From: Paracoccus acridae
GTDB taxonomy: Bacteria > Pseudomonadota > Alphaproteobacteria > Rhodobacterales > Rhodobacteraceae
DNA: 64,000 nucleotides
Direction: 5' to 3'
Assembly (NCBI RefSeq): GCF_014642735.1
Contig: NZ_BMIV01000003.1
Coordinates: 241,846 to 305,845, forward strand
The position numbers were made by a program, and so were the translations under genes. Numbering within the stretch: position 1 is the first letter of the stretch; every line of letters starts with the position of its first letter. This document shows positions 35,977 through 44,007 of the stretch, one piece after another. The notes beneath the pieces are model-generated. The model made no database searches, was not told the origin of the DNA, and saw only the letters and a list, made by a program, of their open reading frames with translations.

Positions 35977-37550
35977 GCGATCATGCCGCGGGCTTCCAGT
36001 TCCTCGCGGATCATCTTCTTGGTGATCTTGCCATAGGCCGATTTCGGCAGGCTGTCCCAGAACAGGAAGCGCTTGGGCATCTTGTAGCGCGACAGCTTGC
36101 CGTCCAGGAAGGCGGCCAGGTCCTCCTCAGCCACGGGGGTGTTCGCCACGCAGACCGCCCAGCCGATCTCGCCCCACAAGGAGTCGGGGACGCCCAGCAC
36201 CGCGACCTCGTTGATGGCGGGATGGGTGAGGATCTTTTCCTCGATCTCTCGCGGATAGACGTTGGACCCGCCCGAGATGAACATGTCCGACTGCCGCCCG
36301 GTGATATAGACGAAGCCCCCTTCGTCCATGTGGCCCAGATCGCCCGTGCGGAACCAGCCGTCGCGAAAGGATTTCGCATTGGCCTCGGGGTTGTTGTAAT
36401 AGCCCGCGAAGACGGCGGGGCCGATGCAGCAGATTTCCCCGGTCTCGCCCGGCGCGACCTCATGGCCATTGTCGTCCTGGATCTGGATCTCGATCCCGGT
36501 GCGGGCATGGCCGCAGGTGCCGATGCGGGCCGTGGGGCCGTCCTCGGCCTGGTGCAGATGGGCGGGCAGGACGGTGATGTTGCCCGTGACCTCGCCCAGG
36601 CCGAAATACTGGACCAGTACCGGACCCAGGGTGTTCAGCGCCTTCTGCTGGTCCACCCGATACATCGGCGCGCCCGCATAGATGACATAGCGCAGCGAGG
36701 ACGTGTCGGCCCCGGCGGTCGAGGGATGTTCGACCAGCAGCTTCAGGATCGTGGGCACGGTGAACATCGTCGAGACGCGCCATTCGCGCACCAGATCCCA
36801 GACCTGCGCCACGTCGAAGCGTTCCGTGGGCAGCAGGATCGTCTTCACCCCCCGCGCCACCTGGGTCAGCTGATGCACCCCCGCCCCATGCGACAAGGGC
36901 GCCACCACCAGCGAGGCGTCATCCGCCGTCAGCCCCGGCATCAGGTCGGCCAGGTGGTTCGTGACCACGAAGGCCATCTGGCCGTGCGTCAGCACCGAGG
37001 CCTTGGGCCGTCCCGTGGTGCCGGATGTGAAGAAGAACCAGCAGGGATCGTCGCGGTCCACCGGGGCCACTTGGGGGCGTCGGCCCATGTGGTCGGCGGT
37101 GATCGCCGCCACGTCCGGCCCGAAATCCGCCGCGCCAAAGGCCAGGGTCGTGACGCCGCAGGCCGCCGCGTGATCCGGGAAGCCCGCGTTGCAGAACATC
37201 AGCGTGGCGCCGGATGCCTGGGTCAGATAGGCGACCTCATCCGGCGTCTGGCGGAAGTTGGCGGGCACCCAGACGCCGCCCGCGCGCCAGACGGCGAACA
37301 TCGCCTGCATCATCTCGGTGCAGTTCTGCGACTGGCACATCACCCGGTCGCCCTTTTGCAGGCCAAAGCGGGTTTGCAGCGCATGGGCCAGGGCGTCGGT
37401 GCGGGCATTCCATTCCGCCCAGGTCCAGCGGGCATCGCCCATGACCAGGGCTACCCCGTCGGGATCGCGCCGGGCGGTCTGGGCCAGGAAGGTGGCAAGG
37501 TTCATCACGCGGGTGGACACAGGGGCCAGCCCGCCAGCGGGATCGGTCAT
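35973..37550 (-). CDS. Acyl-CoA synthetase (AMP-binding, class I)
   Basis: 525 residues. The P-loop is FFFTSGTTGRPKASVLTHGQ (about 170-190). Downstream are QYFGLGEVTGNITVLP, IGTCGHARTGIEIQI, GWFRTGDLGHMDEGGFVYITGRQSDMFISGGSNVYPREIEEKI and the catalytic lysine region LSRYKMPKRFLFWDSLPKSAYGKITKKMI. ATG at 37550 overlaps the thiolase stop (ATGA). It should activate the carboxylate imported by the TRAP transporter upstream. The sequence class covers short/medium-chain and aromatic acids, so the substrate is open. Confidence 0.9.
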   Translation of the reverse strand: MTDPAGGLAPVSTRVMNLATFLAQTARRDPDGVALVMGDARWTWAEWNARTDALAHALQTRFGLQKGDRVMCQSQNCTEMMQAMFAVWRAGGVWVPANFRQTPDEVAYLTQASGATLMFCNAGFPDHAAACGVTTLAFGAADFGPDVAAITADHMGRRPQVAPVDRDDPCWFFFTSGTTGRPKASVLTHGQMAFVVTNHLADLMPGLTADDASLVVAPLSHGAGVHQLTQVARGVKTILLPTERFDVAQVWDLVREWRVSTMFTVPTILKLLVEHPSTAGADTSSLRYVIYAGAPMYRVDQQKALNTLGPVLVQYFGLGEVTGNITVLPAHLHQAEDGPTARIGTCGHARTGIEIQIQDDNGHEVAPGETGEICCIGPAVFAGYYNNPEANAKSFRDGWFRTGDLGHMDEGGFVYITGRQSDMFISGGSNVYPREIEEKILTHPAINEVAVLGVPDSLWGEIGWAVCVANTPVAEEDLAAFLDGKLSRYKMPKRFLFWDSLPKSAYGKITKKMIREELEARGMIA

Positions 37551-38716
37551 TTCTCTCGTTCCAGGATCGAGCAGTAGTTGGCGACGGCCGTGCCGCCCAT
37601 GTTGAAGACCCCGGCCAGCGTGGCGCCCGGCACCTGCATCGCGCCCGCATCGCCGGTCAGCTGCATCGCCGCCATCACATGCTGGGACACGCCCGTCGCG
37701 CCGATGGGATGGCCGCGCGATTTCAGTCCGCCCGAGGGGTTCACGGGCAGCTTGCCATCCATGCGGGTCGTGCCTTCGCGGATGACGCGCCAGCCCTGGC
37801 CGCGCGGGGCAAGGCCCATCGCCTCGTATTCGATCATCTCGGCGGTGGTGAAGCAGTCATGGGTTTCCACCAGCGACAGGTCGGTGATCGCCAGTCCCGC
37901 ATGGTCCAGGGCCTTGCCCCAGACGCGATGAGCGCCCGCGAATTCGGTCGGGTCGCGGCGCGACAGGGCCAGCATGTCGCCCACCTGCGCGCGGGCGCGG
38001 AAGCGGATGGCGCGGGTCAGCGTCTCGGCCACTTCGGGTGCGGCCAGAACGATGGCCGCCGCCCCGTCCGACACCAGCGAGCAGTCCGTGCGCCGCAGCG
38101 GCCCCGCAACCAGCGGGTTCTTGTCCGAGGGCGTGTTGCAGAAGGCCAGATCAAACGCCTTCTGCATATGCGCGTAAGGGTTGCGGGTGCCGTTGTCGTG
38201 GTTCTTGGCGGCGATCATGGCCAGTTCCTCGGACCGGTCGCCGTTCCGCTGGAAGTAGCTGTCGGTGATCCGCCCGAAGACGCCCGCGAAGCCGCCGGGC
38301 GTGTCGCCCTCCTCGGCTACGTAACTGGCCGACAGCAGCACGCCGCCCACATCGGCGATGGGAATGGCGGTCATCTTCTCGGCCCCGATCACCAGGGCCA
38401 CCTTGCCGCGCCCGGACGCGATGAAGTCGGCTGCCGCATAAAGCGCCGCCGATCCAGTGGCGCAGGCGTTTTCCGTGCGCATGAAGGGCACGCCCGCCAG
38501 TTCCGGGCTGCCCATGGCGACCAATGCGCCCTGGAAGTCCTGGCGCTGGAAGCCGTTGTTGTAGACGCCGGTGAAGATGCCATCCACGGCATCGGGCGCG
38601 ATGCCCGCGTGTTCCAGGGCGGGCAGGGCCACCTCGGCCATCAGGGCCATGGTGTCGGGCGCCTCGGCCTTGCCGAATTTGGTATGCGCCCAGCCGACGA
38701 TCAGGGGATCGGTCAT
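37547..38716 (-). CDS. SCP2-type thiolase / acetyl-CoA acetyltransferase-like protein
   Basis: 389 residues of the thiolase superfamily. The nucleophile is in ENACATGSAAL (C85). The SCP2-subgroup element VETHDCFTTAEMIEYEAMGL (HDCF at 286-289) and GGLKSRGHPIGATG (H336) are present. The second cysteine motif C-x-G of classical degradative thiolases is replaced by FNMGGTAVANY near the end, as in the SCP2 subgroup. It could cleave a 3-oxoacyl-CoA formed by the ligase and SDR steps. Start overlaps the IclR stop (ATGA). Confidence 0.88.
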   Translation of the reverse strand: MTDPLIVGWAHTKFGKAEAPDTMALMAEVALPALEHAGIAPDAVDGIFTGVYNNGFQRQDFQGALVAMGSPELAGVPFMRTENACATGSAALYAAADFIASGRGKVALVIGAEKMTAIPIADVGGVLLSASYVAEEGDTPGGFAGVFGRITDSYFQRNGDRSEELAMIAAKNHDNGTRNPYAHMQKAFDLAFCNTPSDKNPLVAGPLRRTDCSLVSDGAAAIVLAAPEVAETLTRAIRFRARAQVGDMLALSRRDPTEFAGAHRVWGKALDHAGLAITDLSLVETHDCFTTAEMIEYEAMGLAPRGQGWRVIREGTTRMDGKLPVNPSGGLKSRGHPIGATGVSQHVMAAMQLTGDAGAMQVPGATLAGVFNMGGTAVANYCSILEREK

Positions 38717-39501
38717 GCGGTAGTCCTTTCAAGTTCGGCAAGGCGGGCGGCGATGGCCCTGGCCTCGCGGTGCAGCGCGGCGGCAAGCTCGGCCTGCCGC
38801 GCCGGGGTCATGCGGTTCTCGATGGCGGCGATGGAGAGTGCCCCCGCAGGCCGCCCGTCGGGCCAGAGTATCGCAACCCCCAGGCCCCAGGAACCCGCCA
38901 CGATGCGGCCGGGATTCAGGGCATGGCCCTGGGCGCGGGCATGGGCCAGATCCTCCTGCAGGCCGGCCATCCACTCGCCCACCAAGGGCGCCACGCGGTC
39001 CAGCAGCGCCGCCGCCTCGGCCTCGGGCAGGGCGGCAAGGATCGCCAAGGCGCCCGCGCCGACGCCCGCGGGCTTGCGGTCGCCGCGCATCAGCGCATGA
39101 GTCCGCACCGGGAAATCGCCCTCGATCCGTTCCAGGCACAGGGTATGGTCGTCCTGCGGCACCGTCAGCAGCAGCGTGTCGCCGGTCTCGGCCGCCAGCC
39201 GGACCATGCTGTCGCGGGCATGGTGCAGGATGCCGTGGCGTTCGGTCGCGAATCCCGCCAGCAGATAGGTTTCCGGCCCCAGGTGGTATCGGCGCGTCAC
39301 GCGGTCCTGTTCGACCATCCGCGCCGCGCCCAGGGCCAGCAGCAGCCGCCGCACCGTGGGCCGCGCCAGGCCCGAGGCGGCGGCAAGCTGCGCCAGCCCC
39401 ATGCCCTGCGCGCCGCCCCGCCCCACCAGCGACAGCAGCGACAGCGCACGCGCCACCGCCTGCGTGCCGCCGGTATCCAGGGGGGCGGCGCCGTCCTTCA
39501 T
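38713..39501 (-). CDS. IclR-family transcriptional regulator embedded in the operon
   Basis: 262 residues. N-terminal winged helix with MGLAQLAAASGLARPTVRRLLLALGAARMVEQD (about 33-66), then the IclR effector domain (HARDSMVRLAAETGDTLLLTVPQDDHTLCLERIEG, VGAGALAILAALPEAEAAALL). The start codon shares one base with the dctP stop (TGATG) and the stop overlaps the thiolase start, so the regulator is made together with the transporter and enzymes it presumably controls. The effector is probably the substrate or a CoA intermediate. Confidence 0.87.
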   Translation of the reverse strand: MKDGAAPLDTGGTQAVARALSLLSLVGRGGAQGMGLAQLAAASGLARPTVRRLLLALGAARMVEQDRVTRRYHLGPETYLLAGFATERHGILHHARDSMVRLAAETGDTLLLTVPQDDHTLCLERIEGDFPVRTHALMRGDRKPAGVGAGALAILAALPEAEAAALLDRVAPLVGEWMAGLQEDLAHARAQGHALNPGRIVAGSWGLGVAILWPDGRPAGALSIAAIENRMTPARQAELAAALHREARAIAARLAELERTTA

Positions 39502-40517
39502 CAGGCCAGCGTCCTGCCGATGGCGGCTTCCAGGATGGCCCAGGCCTCGTCTCCATAGGTGGTCTTCCATTCCTGATAGAAGCCCGCCTCGCGCAGCTTG
39601 TCCTCGAAGGCCTTGGGATCGACGTCGTTGAAGACGAAGCCCTGGGCTTCCAGGTCGGTCTTCAGCGTGGCGTTCATCTGGGCGATGTCCTCGCGCTGCT
39701 TCACGGCGGCGGCGTTGAAGTTGTCGGCCACGGCCTGCTGCACGTCCTCGGGCAGGGCGTTCCAGGCGCGGCGGTTGCCCAGCATCCAGAAGCCGTCCCA
39801 CATGTGGTTGGTCATGGAACAGTATTTCTGCACCTCCCACAATTTTGCGACCTTCATGATCGCCAGCGGGTTTTCCTGCCCGTCCACGATGCCGGTCTGC
39901 AGCGCGGTATAGACCTCGGCGAAGTTGATGGAGGCCGGGGCCGATCCGAAGGCCGTGAACAGCGAGGTCCAGAGCGGCGAGACGGGAACGCGGATCTTGA
40001 AGCCTTCCAGGTCGGCGGGCGTCGTGATGGGCTTGGTGGAGGACGTGATCTGGCGGAAGCCGTTGTCCCAGATCTTTTCCATCACCACCAGGCCCGCGCC
40101 CTCGATCTGGCCGCGCGCATAGGCGCCCAACTCGCCGTCCATGGCCTTCCAGACGGTGTCGTAATCCGGGAAGGCGAAGCCCACGCCGTTGATCGAGGCA
40201 TTGGGGACCAGCGTGGACAGGATCACCGGCGACAGCTGGAAGAACTCCACCCCGCCCGACCGCAGCTGGCCCAGCACGTCGGTATCCGCGCCCAACTGGT
40301 TCGACGGGAAGATCTGCAGGTCGAAGCGCCCGGACGTGGCTTCCAGGATCGCCTTCTGCGCCTCGGCCAGGCGGACGTTGCTGGGATGGTCCAGGGGCTG
40401 GTTGTTGGCCACCTTGTAGCTGAACTCGGCGGCCATGGCCGGGCGGACCCGGATGAACGGCGTGGCAAGCGCGCCTGCGGCGGCGCCCAGCAGGATGGTG
40501 CGGCGGGTGATGCTCAT
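39501..40517 (-). CDS. dctP: TRAP transporter periplasmic binding protein DctP
   Basis: 338 residues with a twin-arginine-looking signal SITRRTILLGAAAGALATPFI, cleaved near AMA-AEF. The DctP fold is indicated by YKVANNQPLDHPSNVRLAEAQKAILEATSGRFDLQIFPSNQLG and by the canonical arginine region GFKIRVPVSPLWTSLFTAFGSAPASINFAEVYTALQTGIVDGQENPL. The R-V-P arginine that binds the ligand carboxylate is present, so an organic acid is the expected cargo. It follows the fused permease gene by 32 bases. Confidence 0.93.
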   Translation of the reverse strand: MSITRRTILLGAAAGALATPFIRVRPAMAAEFSYKVANNQPLDHPSNVRLAEAQKAILEATSGRFDLQIFPSNQLGADTDVLGQLRSGGVEFFQLSPVILSTLVPNASINGVGFAFPDYDTVWKAMDGELGAYARGQIEGAGLVVMEKIWDNGFRQITSSTKPITTPADLEGFKIRVPVSPLWTSLFTAFGSAPASINFAEVYTALQTGIVDGQENPLAIMKVAKLWEVQKYCSMTNHMWDGFWMLGNRRAWNALPEDVQQAVADNFNAAAVKQREDIAQMNATLKTDLEAQGFVFNDVDPKAFEDKLREAGFYQEWKTTYGDEAWAILEAAIGRTLA

Positions 40518-40549
40518 GAAACTCCTCCTCCCTGAGGTATCAGAAACGG

Positions 40550-42424
40550 TTACAGCAATGCGGTCGAGAACCAGGGCACGGCGGCGATGGCCAGCAGGCC
40601 CACCATCAGCGCGGCCAGATAGGGCCAGATCTTCGCCATGACCTGTTCGGCGGGGACATTGGCGATCTTGCAGGCGATATAGAAGCCGATGCCGATGGGC
40701 GGGGCCATCAGCCCGATGTTCATGGCCGTGACGATGACCATAGCGTAATGGATGTCGTGGATGCCCAGGCCGCGGGCGATGGGGAACATGATCGGCGCCA
40801 GCAGCACGATGGCGGGCAGGCCCTCCAGCACGCAGCCGAGGATCAGGAAGATCGCGATAGATGCCAGCATGAAGACGACCCAGCCGCCCGGCAGGCCGGT
40901 GACCAGGGTCATCAGGTCGCGCGCGAAGCCCGATTGCGTCAGCGCCCAGGCCATCGAAGACGCCGCCCCCAGGATCAGCAGGATCGCCCCAGACATGGCG
41001 GCGGTTTCAACCAGCATCGTGCCGGTGCGGCGCAGGGGGATGCCGCCATACAGAACCGCGCCAATGATGAAGGCATAAAGCGTGGCGATGGTCGAAACCT
41101 CGGTCGCGGTGGCGACGCCGCCGCCCACCAGGCTGCGGATCATGAAGGGCAGCACCAGGGCGGGCGCGGCGATCAGGGCTGTCTTGCCGATCACGGACAG
41201 GGGCGCGCGGCGCACGCCTTCCATCCGCTCGGCCCGCGCCTTCCAGCGGGCCAGCACGGCCAGGACCACCAGCAGCACCATGGCGATGGCGAAGCCGCTG
41301 GTGAACAGCCCGGCGATGGAGACGCCCGCGACCGAGCCCAGCACGATCAGCACGATGGATGGCGGCACGGTATCCGCCATCGCCGCCCCCGTCGCCAGCA
41401 GGGCGGTCATTTCCGGCGCGGAATGGCCCCGGCGGCGCATCTCGGGGAACAGGGCGGGGGCCACGGTCGCCATGTCCGACACCTTGGACCCGGAAATCCC
41501 GGACACCAGGAACATGGAGCCCAGCAACACATAGCTCATCCCCGCCTTCACATGGCCGAAGAGCGAGGCGAGAAAGCCCACGATGGCCCGGCCCATGCCG
41601 GTCGCGTCCAGGATGCAGCCCAGCAGCACGAAGACCGGCACCGACAGCAGGATCAGCGAGGACATGCCCTCGTCGATGCGGCCCATCATCACGAAGACCG
41701 GGGCATTGGTGGCGAAGGTCAGGTATCCCAGCGTCGCCAGCGCGAAGCAGAAGGCAATGGGCACGCCGATGATCAGCAGGAAACCCGCGAACAGGCCCAG
41801 AAACAGCGGCAGGTTCCAGTTGCCCAAGGACAGGACCGTCGGCTTGGCATACCACAGCAACGCCACCAGCAGCCCCGCCAAAACCAGCGTGCCCAGGATC
41901 ACGCCCCATTCGCGCGTGCGGATCACCGACAGCACCATCAGCGCGGCCATCAGCCCGATCCCCGCAGGCAGGGCGGATGCGCGCCAGGACATGGGCAGTT
42001 GCAGCGCGGGCGAGGTGACGAAGGATTCCTCATAGGCGTATTCCAGCGCCACCGGGAACAGCCGGACCAGCAGCACGCAGACCAGCACGCTGCCCGCGAT
42101 CTCGGCCACGCGGGCCAGGCGTTCGGGCAGCAGCGGCAGGAAGACGGTCAGGCGCATGTGTTCGTGCCGGTCCACGGCCAGGGCCGCGCCCAGCATCGCC
42201 ATCCAGATGAAGCTGAGGGACGCGACCTCGTCCCCCCAGATCAAGGGCTTGGCCAGGACATAGCGGAAGAAGACGTTGGCAAGGACGGTGACGATCATCA
42301 CCACCAAAAGGCCCGCCGCCGCGATTTCCACGGGGCGCATCCACGCCTCGGCGCGCTTCGGCTCGGCCAGTGCCTCGATCCCGCCAAGCGCCAGCTCGGC
42401 GTCCTGCACATCCGTGTGGTGCAT
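40550..42424 (-). CDS. Fused TRAP transporter permease (DctQ-DctM)
   Basis: 624 residues, small and large TRAP membrane subunits in one chain. The first 190 or so residues are DctQ-like (EIAAAGLLVVMIVTVLANVFFRYVLAKPLIWGDEVASLSFIWMAMLGAALAVDR). After a linker helix, DctM follows (LFAGFLLIIGVPIAFCFALATLG, LLSVPVFVLLGCILDATGMG, MADTVPPSIVLIVLG, GLMAPPIGIGFYIACKIANVPAEQVM). The frame is open for another 2.7 kb upstream, but ATG at 42424, after AAAGG, starts the DctQ domain properly. First gene of the catabolic operon reaching 34391. Substrate probably a carboxylate. Confidence 0.92.
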   Translation of the reverse strand: MHHTDVQDAELALGGIEALAEPKRAEAWMRPVEIAAAGLLVVMIVTVLANVFFRYVLAKPLIWGDEVASLSFIWMAMLGAALAVDRHEHMRLTVFLPLLPERLARVAEIAGSVLVCVLLVRLFPVALEYAYEESFVTSPALQLPMSWRASALPAGIGLMAALMVLSVIRTREWGVILGTLVLAGLLVALLWYAKPTVLSLGNWNLPLFLGLFAGFLLIIGVPIAFCFALATLGYLTFATNAPVFVMMGRIDEGMSSLILLSVPVFVLLGCILDATGMGRAIVGFLASLFGHVKAGMSYVLLGSMFLVSGISGSKVSDMATVAPALFPEMRRRGHSAPEMTALLATGAAMADTVPPSIVLIVLGSVAGVSIAGLFTSGFAIAMVLLVVLAVLARWKARAERMEGVRRAPLSVIGKTALIAAPALVLPFMIRSLVGGGVATATEVSTIATLYAFIIGAVLYGGIPLRRTGTMLVETAAMSGAILLILGAASSMAWALTQSGFARDLMTLVTGLPGGWVVFMLASIAIFLILGCVLEGLPAIVLLAPIMFPIARGLGIHDIHYAMVIVTAMNIGLMAPPIGIGFYIACKIANVPAEQVMAKIWPYLAALMVGLLAIAAVPWFSTALL

Positions 42425-42537
42425 CCTTTGTCCCCCGTCGGGGCAGCCCGGCCTCCCCGCCGGGTCCGTGTTCACCATGTGGACGCGGATTGCCCTTTGG
42501 AAAAGGGGATAGGGCCAAGGGATAGGGTCTGGCAATT

Positions 42538-42639
42538 GGAAATTCGCATCGCAAACGATTTTTCGGCAATCCGCCTGATCGACTGGCGCGGAAATCGTTC
42601 CGCAATATGGAATGAAAGCCCCGCAGAACCGGAAATTCG
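42538..42639. promoter_or_regulatory. Repeated GGAAATTCG words between TRAP operon and Nramp gene
   Basis: The 279-base gap between divergent genes contains GGAAATTCG at 42538-42546 and 42631-42639 and the palindrome GGAA-ATCG-TTCC at 42590-42601. IclR-type operators are often built from GGAA/TTCC half-sites, so these are candidate sites for the IclR protein encoded in the operon. Two copies of GGGATAGGG sit nearby (about 42507-42528). Confidence 0.3.
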
Positions 42640-42703
42640 GCCTGCAAAGGTTGCCATCCCCCGCTTCGCCCGTCAAACCGGAAGGAACCTCAAGGAGACA
42701 CAG

Positions 42704-43963
42704 ATGACACAGCGACCCGACATTTCCCCGGCCGAGCCGAAATGGAACCTGGTCGGCCCCGGCCTTGTCGTGGCGGCGACGGGCGTGGGCGCGGCGGATC
42801 TGATCGCCACCACCGTGGCGGGCAGCAAATACGGCTATGCGCTGCTGTGGGCGGTGGTCGCGGGCTGCATCATGAAGGTGATCCTGGTCGAGGGGGCGGG
42901 CCGCTATAGCCTGGCGACCGGCAACACCATCTTCGAGGGCTGGTCCAGCCTGGGCCGGTGGACCCACTGGTATTTCGGCCCCTATATCGTGATCTGGGGC
43001 TTCGTCTATGGCGCGGCCGGGATGGCGGGCACGGGACTGGCGCTTTATTCGCTGCTGCCCTTCGGCAGCGTGGCGGCCTGGGGGATCGTTTCGGGCCTGC
43101 TGGGCATGGCGCTGGTCTGGTCCGGCCGCTATGACCTGTTCGAGAAGGTCCTGACGGCCATGGTGATCCTGATGTTCGTCACCATGGTTCTGGCGGCCGC
43201 GCTGACCCTGCCCAATCTTGGGGAAATCGCCGCGGGCCTGGTGCCCGTCATCCCCGAGGGCGCGATGATCAACGTGCTGTCGGTGGCGGGCGGCGTCGGC
43301 GGCACGATCACGCTGGCGGCCTACGGCTATTGGCTGCGCGAGAAGGGCTGGCACACGCCGCGCTTCATGAAGGTGATGCGGCTGGACAACGGCATCGCCT
43401 ATCTTGTCACGGGCATCTTCGTGATCGCCACGCTGATCGTCGGGGCCGAGCTGCTGTTTTCCGCCCAGATCGCCATCGGCAGCGGCGATCAGGGGATGGT
43501 GGATCTGGCGGGCGTGCTGGCGGATCGCTATGGCGACTGGATGGGCAAGCTGTTCCTGGTGGGCTTCTGGGCGGCGTCCATGTCGTCGCTGGTGGGCGTC
43601 TGGAACGGCGTCAGCCTGATGTTCGCGGATTTCTTCGGCCATGTGCAGGGCAAGCCGCATGACCATCCCGACCGGCTGTCGGGCGGGCGCTATTACAAGT
43701 TCTATATCTTCTGGCTGACCTTTCCGCCGATGATCATGCTGTTCCTGGGCCAGCCGGTCTATCTGATCCTGGCCTATGGCGTGCTGGGCGCGCTGTTCAT
43801 GCCCTTCATGTCGGTGACGCTGCTGTGGATCCTGAACACCGCCCGCACGCCCGCCGAATGGCGCAACGGGACGCTGACCAACATCATGATGGGGCTTTGC
43901 ACGCTGGCCTTCGCCGCGCTGGCGGCGGACCAACTGCGCGGCGCCATCATGCGGGTACTGTAA
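42704..43963 (+). CDS. Nramp-family-related transporter lacking canonical metal motifs
   Basis: 419 residues, about 11 hydrophobic segments, AAGGAG six bases before ATG. The fold assignment comes from LVGPGLVVAATGVGAADLIAT (helix 1, about 17-36) and GGVGGTITLAAYGYW (helix 6, 196-210). Canonical Nramp metal sites DPGN (helix 1) and MPH (helix 6) are absent, although D32 occurs in helix 1. Mn2+/Fe2+ transport should therefore not be assumed. It is divergent from the TRAP operon and convergent with the biotin carboxylase gene, so it could belong to either side. Confidence 0.82.
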   Translation: MTQRPDISPAEPKWNLVGPGLVVAATGVGAADLIATTVAGSKYGYALLWAVVAGCIMKVILVEGAGRYSLATGNTIFEGWSSLGRWTHWYFGPYIVIWGFVYGAAGMAGTGLALYSLLPFGSVAAWGIVSGLLGMALVWSGRYDLFEKVLTAMVILMFVTMVLAAALTLPNLGEIAAGLVPVIPEGAMINVLSVAGGVGGTITLAAYGYWLREKGWHTPRFMKVMRLDNGIAYLVTGIFVIATLIVGAELLFSAQIAIGSGDQGMVDLAGVLADRYGDWMGKLFLVGFWAASMSSLVGVWNGVSLMFADFFGHVQGKPHDHPDRLSGGRYYKFYIFWLTFPPMIMLFLGQPVYLILAYGVLGALFMPFMSVTLLWILNTARTPAEWRNGTLTNIMMGLCTLAFAALAADQLRGAIMRVL

Positions 43964-43973
43964 AAGACCGGCA

Positions 43974-44001
43974 CGGCGCGCGGCACCAACACCGCGCGCC
44001 G
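43974..44001. terminator. Bidirectional GC-rich hairpin between convergent genes
   Basis: CGGCGCGCGG (43974-43983) pairs perfectly with CCGCGCGCCG (43992-44001) across an eight-base loop, ten bases after the Nramp-like stop and six before the convergent carboxylase stop. Only a short T run (GTTT) follows on the plus strand and AGACCG-type sequence on the other, so termination strength is uncertain. Confidence 0.6.
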
Positions 44002-44007
44002 GTTTGC

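Noticed and set aside
37547..38716. Thiolase inactivated by loss of the C-terminal C-x-G cysteine
   Set aside because: The whole SCP2-type subgroup lacks that motif, and C85, H288-type HDCF and H336 are intact.
42538..42604. Standard Fur box in the TRAP/Nramp intergenic region
   Set aside because: AT-richer words are present but no GATAAT/ATTATC symmetry was found.
40748..43963. Very long open frames opposite to or upstream of real genes, such as a 1071-codon frame on the plus strand and extensions of the TRAP permease frame to 45154
   Set aside because: They are antisense or out-of-frame to convincing genes, lack domains, are rich in Arg/His/Gln/Gly, and arise from the high GC content. Only the parts with family motifs were kept.
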